This document shows, piece after piece, positions 10,665 to 21,700 of a stretch of DNA of 64,000 nucleotides. Below the pieces are notes generated by a model, which worked only from the letters and a program-made list of their open reading frames with translations, did not search any database and had not been told where the DNA came from. The position numbers were made by a program, and so were the translations under genes. The stretch lies in contig OX031072.1 of the NCBI GenBank assembly GCA_943736015.1, positions 258,001-322,000 of the forward strand, given 5' to 3'. This stretch comes from Tridacna crocea (Eukaryota > Mollusca > Bivalvia > Cardiida > Cardiidae). Each line of letters begins with the position of its first letter. Position 1 is the stretch's first letter.

Positions 10665-11689
10665 TGTCTGTGGCGCTCTTCTTTAACGTACTATGCACAG
10701 TCGAAATAAGACTCTATACGGGAATTTTATCAATAAATGTCAGAAATTCCAGTTTTCTTTGAGTATGCTAATATCGAAAGAGCTCTCGTTATTTCATAGA
10801 ACCTTGCTCCTGTATATTCGTTCCAGGATTTTCATAAATTAGTTAAACTAAATTAAAGTCTTACAAAGGATTTCCCCCTAATTTTAACTATTTCTGTTGT
10901 GATTTCTGTATGAGCATATAAAATTTAATCATAAATCTTTGTTCGACGGAACCTGTTCTGTAGATTTTCCTTGTTGCTTATATTTTGAGAACTACGGTTG
11001 AAACCACTACTTCTGCCATGGCCTAACGATAGTGTTCTGTCAGCATGAAAGTTACTTCACTAAGTGCGCTATTCAATTAGAAAGTTTTTACATAGAAATG
11101 GGCAAATGACAATGCTTTATTCCACTTCACGAAAAATTCCTATGCACAAACAACATGCAGTGCCAACGTCTGTACGAAAAATTTCAGTTATGTCTTTTAT
11201 CTGTTGTCTTTATCCCCAAAACAAACTTCTGGTTTTTTTTTCAAACGATTTCTCTTTCAAACTTTTATTTTCCTTAATAATCGACACAGTTTTTTTTTTA
11301 ACAATCTATTATTTTTCTTCTTCGATAACGATCACGAACAAGTTAAAGCCACTCTCCTTGAACTTATGCAACAAGTAAAGTCACTCTCTATAAATCTGTT
11401 CCAACTGGTGTTTATTCAACAGCTGATTCTGTGCACCAATTGCAGACCAGACAGATGCTGACGTCAGCAAAAAATTAAATTGAGCTGATTGATCCACACG
11501 TCGTCGAGATACGTATCTCAGTGAGCCGTGCTCCCATAAAAGGGAGCTTATTGCATCTACGTGATACATGTTACACAGCAGGTTATCATATAATTAAAGA
11601 TTCATACAAAATATTTTATATAACAAACGATTAAATCATGATCTTGACCGGACCTTTGACATGCAGGAAATTGACTGATAGCAAAAAGT
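10665..11689. other. Upstream region of the GPCR
   Basis: AT-rich, with T runs at 11236 and 11291. No TATA box or exon could be assigned with confidence. Short open frames here lack features of proteins. A palindrome ACGTCGTCGAGATACGTATC is near 11500. Confidence 0.35.
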
Positions 11690-11765
11690 ATCGACACGCA
11701 ATCTGCGCAGGCTGATCTGAGTCGATCCTTTTTTCAGATGCATTATGCACCCTTTTTATAGAGCT
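11685..11765 (-). repeat. Family E palindrome, partial
   Basis: GCAAAAAGTATCGACACGCA, GCGCAGGCTGATCTGAGTCG and ATGCATTATGCACCCTTTTT match the element at 6571-6812. The related end CTTTTACCAGAGCCTGGCTC occurs at 12096. Confidence 0.55.
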
Positions 11766-12490
11766 TGAATCAAATATTTGTTTTTACCTGGAAGCAATTT
11801 TAATAGATTTCTGGAGAATCCCAAGAGATTTAGTATAATGGATCTGACCTTCTGTCCTTGCTTTGAAAATAACACTAATAGAAGAGTTGATTTGTTTATA
11901 AACTAATAAAATAGTTTCAAATAACAAGTTACATTTGTAAATTGGATGGACTGATGAACGGATAAATGTATGAACGGATGGATGGTTAGATAATTAGGTG
12001 AATGGTTGGATAGTTACATGTAATCGAATTTCGTAAAATGGGTTTTACAAAATTATAAGTTTAGTGTTATGCGTCACAGACATGCACTGACGCCTCCTTT
12101 TACCAGAGCCTGGCTCTCACACTATCATAAAATCAAAGTGCTGACAATATGGAACACATGTCAATTAAATCTAAATGCATCAAAACGTGGGCAATATCTA
12201 ATGTCATTCACCTTTGTTTTTGCTGAATGAATGAATTAAAACTTTACAGCTAATAGTAAAATCCCATTTTGAGCTATATAATCATTTTTTTTTTTGTGGG
12301 AAGGGGGGAAGATCTTTTCTAATGGATAGGGTAGATCCAAGATCAGACTGCACTGTTCGCAAAGATCATGGAGTCGCGTTTAGCAACCAAGGGGTTTACG
12401 CTCACTGCAAACTTCTACTGCAAACTACGTGAATTCGACGTTTATCAAGGTCTAAGTGTGTCTTTTCAATTGAATCTGTTTTTTGCTTAA

Positions 12491-12875
12491 CCCATTTTCT
12501 CACAATCCCTACTTTTGACGACCTTGAGAAAGAAGCGGTTAGAAAACATTGTGGGAAAAGGAGAAAATGCTGGTAACCAATGCCTGCGCACTGAATTGAT
12601 CGTTCGGACGTGTGCTGCCTGATCTTGATATATACTATCTGCTATAACATTTAAATCATTACCAAACGACAATATCTTAGACTTGTCCAAATCGAAGGCA
12701 TTTACAGACGCCAAAATAGAATTGACTGAAAATGTGAAATTTGCTTTGTGAAGGGTAAAAAACATTGTGGGAAAAGGAGAAAATGCTGGTAACCAGCATT
12801 TTCTCCTTTTCCGACAATGTTTTCAATAGGTTTCTTTATCAGGGTCGTCAAAATTAAGGATTGTGTGGTAATGGT
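12491..12875. mobile_element. TTAA MITEs: half copy plus full type B copy
   Basis: A left half (12491-12580) stops after the first hairpin arm. After a family D fragment (12613-12645) a full reverse-orientation copy runs 12655-12875, with TTAA at 12651 and 12876 and a near-perfect hairpin around GCTGGTAACCAGC. Confidence 0.7.
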
Positions 12876-13029
12876 TTAAGTCGGTTCCCGCGATCTAAAG
12901 GTTTATAAAGGCTCAGGAGTTAACTCCCTTTCTGTAAAACAAATCGGCTTAATCTTTTCCGATATCTAAAATTACAATTTCGACTGCACACGAAATGACC
13001 CTCTTTTGTCATAATTTAGAATAGAAAAA

Positions 13030-13100
13030 CAGACCGTCTGGACTCAAGATCAGACTGCAAATACATAGCATTCTGATCTTGATCTACGCCGTATGCAATG
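13030..13100 (+). repeat. Family D palindrome
   Basis: GACTCAAGATCAGACTGCAA and CATTCTGATCTTGATCTACG form the two arms, ending GTATGCAATGG. Confidence 0.6.
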
Positions 13101-13338
13101 GCTTTTTATGTCCGCTACGGCAAACAGTGTAGCTCAAACCTTTCAGTACCCGTGATGCTATAGGCACCAAATCAATCACAATTATCATTTGATAGCTTCA
13201 GGTTATCTCAAACTATCCAAGGATTCAAAACAATTACTATAATAGCAGGCTACTGCACATTGGGGACGTCTGTGACGAGTACAAAAAACTGACACTCCAT
13301 TGTTTTTGCATACCAATGAATACCACTGTGTAACTTAA

Positions 13339-13786
13339 CCCTTTTCCACACACACCTTTAATACCCCTGAAAGAGAAGGCTTTTGAAAACATTGTGGAAA
13401 AAGGAGAAAATGCTGGTTACCAGCATTTTCTCCTTTTCCCACAATGTTTTCTTCCCTTTCAAAGTAAAATTTATTTCATAATTTATAAGCCACATTGTGA
13501 CTGTCGTTAGCAAATACTTTTAATTAGGACAGGTCTAAAATCTTGTCACGTGGTCACCTTTTACCAGACAAAAAAAAAAAATCAGCCTTATTCAAAGTGA
13601 TAACATTTTCCGATAACAATTTCAAGTTGCGGGCTCAATGATGCAATTTTCCTTTGATAGAATTGAAAACACTGTGGAAAAAGGAGAAAATCGTGGTTAC
13701 CATCATTTCCTCCTTCTCCTACATTGTTTATAAAAAGGCTTCTTTCCCAAAGTCGGAAAAAGGTGGCATTGTGCAGTAACGGGTTG
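13339..13786. mobile_element. TTAA MITEs: one full copy and one diverged copy
   Basis: The first (13339-13560) starts CCCTTTTCCACACACACC after TTAA at 13335 and has the GCTGGTTACCAGC core. The second (about 13660-13786) has a changed loop, ATCGTGGTTACCATCAT, and the end GCAGTAACGGGTT. Confidence 0.65.
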
Positions 13787-13885
13787 AAGATGCATCTGTA
13801 AAACCCGAAATTTCTAATGTGTATACTGATTCAAAATTTGGTCAGCTGTGTAAACATAGGTAAATGATAAATAAATGACAGGGCA

Positions 13886-14040
13886 AGTATTCACTAACCA
13901 TTCTTAAGAACGTAGTCAGTCTTATTCTCCAGATTTTTCTACATTTGTAAGTAACACATTGTTGTGTTACTTGCAAATTTAGAAAACCTGGAAGAATAAG
14001 ACTAAGAATATTCTCAAGAATGGTTGGTGAATACGCGCCC
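13886..14040. mobile_element. 155 bp foldback MITE (TATTCAC/GTGAATA)
   Basis: The left arm, from AAGTATTCACTAACCATTCT, pairs almost throughout with the right arm ending AGAATGGTTGGTGAATACG. The centre is GTAACACATTGTTGTGTTAC. Longer, decayed relatives are at 6045-6180, 52192-52375 and 59222-59345. Confidence 0.7.
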
Positions 14041-14324
14041 AGGATGAAGAAACTCTAGGGATTCGTCCCCATTTAAAACCGGAAACGGGAACAGATATGG
14101 CATGGTAAGCCGTCCAAAGCACGTTCAGCGCATTTTCTACCCAAGTCGTAAACTGTGGAACCTTGCAGTCTTTAGAGGCAACATTGGGCATGAAGATGTA
14201 TACAAGAGTGATTATAGTTTCATAAAATAAGGATGAAATGGGTTTAAAAATCGGGATGAAATCTTGCTGAAACCGGGTACAGATGCAATTTTGACCCTTA
14301 GCTGCTAAGCGCGACTTACTGACC

Positions 14325-14378
14325 TTTTGCGGATAGTGCTGATTAAGATCAGACTGCACAGAACGTGCAGGAGATATT
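14325..14378 (-). repeat. Family D palindrome, partial
   Basis: TTTGCGGATAGTGCTGATTA and AGATCAGACTGCACAGAACG match the family in reverse. It supplies the first residues of the 137-residue minus-strand open frame ending at 13979, which is therefore not treated as a gene. Confidence 0.55.
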
Positions 14379-14484
14379 GTTCCCCAAAACATAACTTTGA
14401 AATAGCAAGGTTTGGATTTATGCTATCGAATTGAAAACTTTATTTTATTTATTTAGCAGAATAAGGGTTAACCAATGGCAAGAA

Positions 14485-14560
14485 CGTACGGTAGTTCAGT
14501 TGCCAATGCAGTAGACCTGAAACCCAAGGGTTGCTAGTTCGACCTTCTGCTTGGCAAATT
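14485..14560 (+). repeat. tRNA-like SINE fragment
   Basis: ACGGTAGTTCAGTTGCCAAT and GGGTTGCTAGTTCGACC sit at roughly tRNA promoter spacing. The acceptor stem does not close, so it is not called a tRNA. Confidence 0.4.
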
Positions 14561-14689
14561 TCTTTCGATGACAGTCCGCAAATCGAGAGGGGGGTTAAAT
14601 TTCGATTTTCAACAGAAAAAAATCTATTTATTTTATGCTTTCAACCCTTTGGAGGATTTGGGGGGGGGGGGGGGTCTAGTACAGTTTTT

Positions 14690-14822
14690 TGGGTTATTTC
14701 CCGTGGCGTACCCCCTCAGCATAACAACGCATTACAATATTACGTAAAGCGCAAGAAATGAAGTGTAACTTACGTCAAATTTCTATCTGGTTGTGATGCA
14801 GGTGTGCTTATTTTATCTAGAT
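14690..14822 (+). repeat. Dispersed repeat, inverted partner of 5440-5600
   Basis: It contains GGGTTATTTCCCGTGGCGTA, CAACGCATTACAATATTACG and AACTTACGTCAAATTTC. A G14-type run lies just upstream at about 14660. Confidence 0.55.
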
Positions 14823-15709
14823 GACTATTACCGTATATAATTTAACTAAATGTTACAAAAGCCATTTTCCAGCTGAGATGCTGAGGTTTGGCGATGAAAG
14901 GTACTTTGCCTTGTCAAATAAATGCCTTGTTTCCCGCATCATGGTGCTTTTAAATATACATGTAATTCACATCCCCACCCTCCCATAAACTTCCATCCAC
15001 ATCATTATCTCCCAGTAGATGGCATTCTAAAAATACAAATCTATCTACTTTGGGTTTCATAGGTACACAGAACCGGACCCGATTTCTACGCAACAAACGT
15101 TACTATGAATTTCAAACTAAAATAAACGTTACCTGGTGCGATTCACTCAGCTTTGATCAGTAGTTTAGAGAAATTTCAAAGAGGCGTGATTTTTCCTCAA
15201 ACGTATTGATAAAAACCATTTCCTCCATTGCTACTTTATAGCACGAATTATTACAGTCTCCCCAATATCGGGGAGAGTGATGCGTCATATAAGACATGTC
15301 GAATCTTCAAAGAATCTGATATGTGCAGACAATGCCATCCACATTTTAGATCTGCCTGCATGCAACCAGATTTCCGATTGTATTTTTCAATGGGGAGAAA
15401 AAAAGACATGAATTTGTCTGGTTTTCTAAATTTAATATTTTCATGAAATTCATTTGTAAAACAAAAAATACTAAAAAAGAATGAAAGAAAGAAGAAAATA
15501 TGCTATTCCTTTCTAACTATTCGATATCCTTCCGTTACATACTTCTGATTGGGTAGCTTTTGTTTTATATTATAAAGGGACATAACTGTTACTTATTTCA
15601 GGTTATCACTTCCGGCTGATTCATACTGAGTTTTCTTAGACGACAGTTGTTTTGGGATTTTTCTATGTTTCTAGTTCCTTATTCAGATGTTAACTGTAAG
15701 GAATGATAA

Positions 15710-15776
15710 ATGGCAGAAGGAGGAGGAACAGAAAATTCTAAAAATACGCTTCCACAAAGAGGCAAAGTTCAGCAAG
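15710..15776 (+). CDS. CCDC50: CCDC50 exon 1 (start codon; GC splice donor)
   Basis: The start is fixed by two in-frame stops directly upstream (TGA TAA ATG at 15704-15712). It encodes MAEGGGTENSKNTLPQRGKV then QQ, and ends in phase 1. The only donor that fits the phase of exon 2 is CAAG/GCAAGA at 15777, a GC donor with otherwise ideal consensus. The GT ten bases earlier (15767) is in the wrong phase. The joined residues GKVQQ-VRKEW align with the start of the family domain. Confidence 0.7.
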
Positions 15777-18700
15777 GCAAGAAAACACTTCATTTTATTT
15801 GTGCGGCTCGACTTCAGGTTTTTTTGACGCGTTTGTCAAAATAAAATTCCTGATATTTTTGTTGTATCACTATGCTTTGTGTGACTCATTACCAAGTAAT
15901 GCGGTTTTTTCAATGACACTTCGGAATAAGGCTTTTGAAAGCCTTGCGGAAAAAGGAGAAAATGGTGGTTTCCAGCAGTTTCGCCTTCTTCCACAATGTT
16001 TACTGCTCTATTACCCCTTTACAGGCAACAAAATTTTAGCCTTGTCCAAATTGAAAGCAGACAACAATTTCATCGTGACTCAATTGGTGCAATTTTGCTT
16101 TGCTAGGGATGAAAACATTGTGAGAAAAAGGAGAAAATGCTGATTACATGCATTTTCTCCTTTTACCACAATGATTTCAAAACTAATGGCTTCTTTACCA
16201 GGCAGGGTAAAAAAATCCACTTGTCTGCTCATCCTTACTAGTAAAAATATGGGGAGGGCAAGTATCTTACTTTGTCTAACTGTAGGTTAAGTGCAAAATG
16301 GCCGGAGGACAACTAAGAATTCTCAAATTTTTTGGACCCTGCCAGGATCATTAAAAGTTGGCATTGTGTGGTGAAGGGTTATAGAAAATCCCATGATTTG
16401 AACCATATTTAATTTGTCATCTGTAAATGCTTTCCAAAAGTCTAAAATTTTGTAGTCTGATAAATAGCTCGAAATTAACAATCTGCATACGATTCGTGTA
16501 TCCAGCAGCTGGTACGTAGAAAAGCATTTAGACAAAAGGAAAAGGTCTGTGCATAATTAACATCTGCCACATGGGTCACAGTGTTTTCATTGAGTAGGGT
16601 TTACCAGTTTGCTATTCATAAATTCTATTTCAGTAACTTAAGGCTGTTTCATTGAGCATGTAAATAGACGGGTCATTATTTACCAATCTCTGTATATTTC
16701 AGGGGTCACTTTCAAACCTAGCTAATCCTCACAGCAGTAAATAAACCCATTTTTCAATCGAGAATAGGACCCATAAAATTGCAATTTCAAGTTTGTCTTT
16801 TCCATTATGTCTCATCAAAGTGGACATTATAGGTCAAAGACCATGATTTCAGCAGAGCAGAGAGTGTAGATCCAAGACCAGTCTATACATTTAGTCCATA
16901 CTGATCTTGATCTGTACTAGCCACAAAAGTAACTAGAGATTTGAAAAGCACTTTAACTCTTTACCACATCAGAAAATTTCAGACCGGTCCAAATTGAAAG
17001 CATTTGCCGATGACAAAATAAATGTGACTCAAAAATTGAAATTTTGTTTGGATAGCATAGAAAACATTGTTGGAAAAGGAGAAAATCCTGGTTACCAGCA
17101 TTTTCTTCTTTTCCCACAACATTTTCAAAAGGCTTCTTTCTTAAAAAGTCAGGATCATGTGGGAAAGGGTTAAAGGTTGATATGATGCAGGAAGTGCACT
17201 TTGTTTCAACAGCATCCTATCAATTTTGTTAGAAATTTATACAAATACAAGTATTGTATTGCCAAGTAACAAATAACTTGCTGAAGACTTTGGAGCATGG
17301 ACTCTGTGTCTTAGTTGCAACTATTTCACCTTTACCACACACAAATCCGTGTTCTAAGCATCCAGAGGAAGAAGACCTTGGAAAACATGGTGGGAAAGGA
17401 GAAAATGCTGGTAACCAGCATTTTCTCCTTTTCCCACAATGTTTTTTGTCCTTCGAGAGAAAAATTTCATCAACTGAGCCATATCTAAATTGTGATCTGC
17501 GACAGGTTTGAATTAGAAGTAGACTGAAATTTCGCCGTAAAGCAAAGGGTAATATCATTTGTGACAATAAAAGGAAGAATAAAAATAAGAAGAGCTAAAA
17601 TTACCGTACTCAGTAAGTAAATTCCCAATGTTTGAAAATGATACCATTCTCTAAGACATGTCTGAATCATGGAGTACATTTATGGCTTAATGCTTTTACC
17701 TCCCAATAAATTTCAAAATGCTCTTACTGAAAGTAGTGAAAATGGAAATGTTACAAGCCTGCAAAGTGTTTTTGCATTAATATCAACAAACATGTACTCA
17801 TGCAACCCATTACCACCCAATCCCTACTTTTGACATCCCTAATGAAGCCTTTAGAAAACATTGTTGGAAAAGGAGAAAATGCTGGTAACCTGCATGTAAT
17901 TTTATCTTAAAATTTCAGCTGGTGAAAACGAAAAACCATGCAATAATAAATTGGTGCTTTTGCCACATGGCCGTTTTGAATGTAAAGTTTAGAAGAAGAT
18001 CAGACTGCAAAGATTTTAAGAATGCACATTTTAACCTTTCATGATTTCATCTCAACTGTCCAATATTTGACAAATTGCTCTGGTCTAACAGTTTTGGACT
18101 TGAAATAGATTAGAGCTGTCTGAGACCAAACATTCCTTTCATTTACCTAAGTGAAGGGAAAAAATACATTTCTGCATGAAATTGAAAGGAAGAAGCATTT
18201 AGTTGTTTCAAACAATTGCTCCTTTTCCCACAAAGATTTGAAGATAAAGCTGACAAAAATAAGAGCATAAAATCTAATTTTCTGTATAGCAGTGGGTTAA
18301 ACAACAGTGACTAGTGCTCATCATTAGGCAAAGTGGTTTGGTATCCGGCACCTATTAAACCCTTAAAAAGCTGAATCAATTTAACCTTTTACCACAGCCC
18401 TGCAGGAGAAGCCTTTTGAAAATATTGTGAGAAAAGGAGAAAATGCTGGTAACCAGCATTTTCTCTGTTTCCCACAATGTTTTCTACTCTACGAACACAA
18501 GTTTTAATTTTCAAGTTACTTTTATTTTCTTGTCTGCAAATGCATCGAATTTGGATAAGTCTAAATTTTTGTCATGTGGTAAAGAATTAAGAGACATTTT
18601 CCGTTCAGAAGTAAGACCCAAATAATTGCTGTATGATGGCTTTAGTTGGTAGTGTTTTAGCAAAGTGGACAGTGAGAATCAAAGATCAAACTGCACATTT

Positions 18701-21700
18701 TCTGAAGCCTGATCTTGGTCTACACTATCCACAAAAGCAACTGTAGTTGTGAAAGGGTCTTTAACCCTTTACTCCATAGATACTCATTTCTACGCATTGC
18801 TTGTAGGAGCCTTTGGAAAACATTTTAGCAAAAGGTGAAATTTGCTCGTCACTAGCAATTTCACCTTTTGCCACAATGTTTACTATGCTATCAAAAGGTG
18901 TCATATACACATAAGACACGGCTTCATCTTTCCTGTTATTTAGGGTCAATTAGAGATTCCATAGAAATGCCTTGTGGGGTAAAAGGTTAAGGGTTAACCC
19001 TTTACCAAGTGATCTTTTTTCCTTTTAACAGCCATAATGCAAGAAGGCTTTTAAAAACATAATGGGAAAATTTGCCAGCATTTACTACTATTCCAACGAA
19101 TGTTTTTCACCCCACCTATTCAAAGAGAATTCTTACCATTTTAACCCATTAATTTATAAACAGCAAAATGTTTTCAATATGTAGAATTAGTGGTTGATTG
19201 ATGAGTTTTCAATGTCTAGGATTTGTGGTTGATTGAGGAGTTAAAAGGAAAAGGGACACTTTCAAAAGTGCTTGAATGAAATGTTAAACCTTTCAGTTTT
19301 GGATAGTCCTTACTTCTGTAAATGGCTTTTTTAGGGTAACTCAAAAGGATTTTTCTGAAAAGCTTATGACAAAGTTAAACTGTAATATGGCATATGCAAT
19401 TCAAACTTTTTTTATTTTAAATTTCTTTATTCTCTTTTTTGTTTTAGATTCTATAGACAGTAGTTAAACTCTTTTGTTTCAAAGCTTGTTTATTAACCCA
19501 TGTACAGTAGTCTGTTCAAATACTAGTAATTTTATTTCATCAAGACATCATAGGGATAATTTGTTACTGCTTTTTTTTACCACTGAGTTGAGGAGAAGTT
19601 GTGACAAATGACAAATTTTCCTGTTGTCATGTTTCAGAAGTTCAAGTTAGTATTGTATATTACAGTAAGTTCATTTTAAATGCGCCTGCATGATTGAAAG
19701 GAAAATAATTATTTTCAGCTCTATTTGAATCATTCTAACTATTTTTAATTCTGAGCTATACAATACTTGTCATCTGCAAATTCTTTCAAGTTGGATTAGT
19801 CTAAAACTTTGGCATCTTGTAAATGATTTATATGCACAGTGCCGATGCATAAAGCCAGCGGGTGTTTTCCCACTTGATCTACTCAACCCTTTACCATACA
19901 ATGATGATTTTAACGCCTCTAAAAGAGAAGGCTTTCAAAAACATTGTGGGAAAAGGAGAAAATGCTGGTTACCAGCATTTTCTCCTTTTCCCACAATGTT
20001 TTTTACCCAATCAAAGAAAAATGATTTTGTATGAGTCACATTGAAACTGTCGTCTGCAAGTGCTTTCAATTTAGACAAGTCTATAATTTTTTTCGTGTGG
20101 TAAAGGGTTAACAAGTTACACACCCAAAAAATACTCAGCTGTTAACCCTTAACCTGACAAAGCCGTGTTGTCACAACCAGAAAGTTCATCTGCAACATTC
20201 ACTCATTTCCAAACCACAAAATTTTATTTTTGTCCAAATTGAAAGCATTTGCAGACAACAAAATAAAAGAGAATGAAAATTTGAAATTTCTTTTGTGAAA
20301 ATTTGAATTTTGTTTTGTAAAGGTAGAAAACATTGTGGGAATAGGAGAAAATGCTGGTTACCAGCATTTTCTCCTTTTTCCACAATGCTTTCAAAGGCTT
20401 TCTTTCTCAGGTTCGTCAAAAGTTGGGACTGTGGTAAAGAGTTAAATTGGGCCTAATTCTGATTTTACCACAGGCACAGTTTAGATACAATTATTCAAAA
20501 TGTGAATAGTTTCAAGTTTTGTTAGAATCACACTGGAGAGACCTTACGAAATTGCTCCTGGTCAACGTTACTGTCCCTGTCAATTTTACGTACCCGTTCG
20601 AGTAAAAAACATGGCTGCGCCCACAAGATTACACAAGGTAAGCAGAAAAACATACTTCTAGAACAACCAGATGAGTAGATGTGCTGTAGATGGTTGTCGC
20701 ACGGAATGTCTGGGATGTCAGTGCATATTTCTGTATTGTTCCTTTGGTGGTTTGTTATTTGTTAAAGACGTTTAATCCAACAAACTTACGTCAGCGACTG
20801 CGATTTCTGAATAATCAACACACGGAAGTCAGCAAAAAGCCTTTTTAAACATACAAACACAATAATCTGAAGTTTGTGTTGTGTCAAGTGAATCACATAT
20901 GCTTTATTCACCACAGTTGAAAACAAAAAACTATACGACATCCATTAAAAAGCACTTTTCTGTCAATTTTTGTAGGCAACGCTCCACGCTCCAGATCACA
21001 ATAAAACGATCCCGTTCCTGAATTGAATCAGAGAACGATATCATAATGTGATTGTGTACGAGTTTACTGATTTTTCCCCTTTCTTTTAAATCAATATGTA
21101 TAACTGTCTACTTGTCCATCTTTTGGTTTTTCTTTCCGTCAAGTTTATTGTCCTTTTGATGCTTTTGAAATGAAATGTCATGATATAGACACAGGAATTT
21201 GACATTCTATAACCAAAATAAATGATAAAATATGGAAAAAAAAAAATCCCCTATCTAATATAAACACATGGAATGCAACGTCTCGATTGCAAGCGCCAGC
21301 ACAAGACAGCCTTTCCCACCCAAAATCACCCACGAAACAAACATTGATCATAATTTCCTTTAGCCTAGTGATAGACAACGCAAAAATGTACCTGCGACAT
21401 TCGGCGATTCCTCAGTAGACACCTTTTAACCGGAGACAATTTCGATTCATTGAGGAGGCCATTCGCTGACGTCACGGGAAGAGCCAGGAAGCGTAATTTC
21501 GGATTACATATTATTATTATTTTTTCGTTTTTAAGATATATTTAGGGACATAACATTGAATTTAAGATTTTTCTAGAAGTAACTAACAAAAGTATTTGAC
21601 CGTATTCTCTTTTAAAGAAAAGATATTTGTCTCTAATACGTAATCCGAAAATACACTTTCTGGCCCTTTCTGGGAATCCCGTGACGTCAGCGAATGGCCT

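Noticed and set aside
13979-14392. 137-residue minus-strand open frame
   Set aside because: Its start lies in a family D palindrome and its end in the 13886-14040 foldback; the middle has no recognisable domain. Most likely chance.
15767-15768. GT at 15767 as the exon 1 donor
   Set aside because: It ends in phase 0, while exon 2 needs phase 1. Using it would shift the conserved VRKEWSVFED block out of frame.
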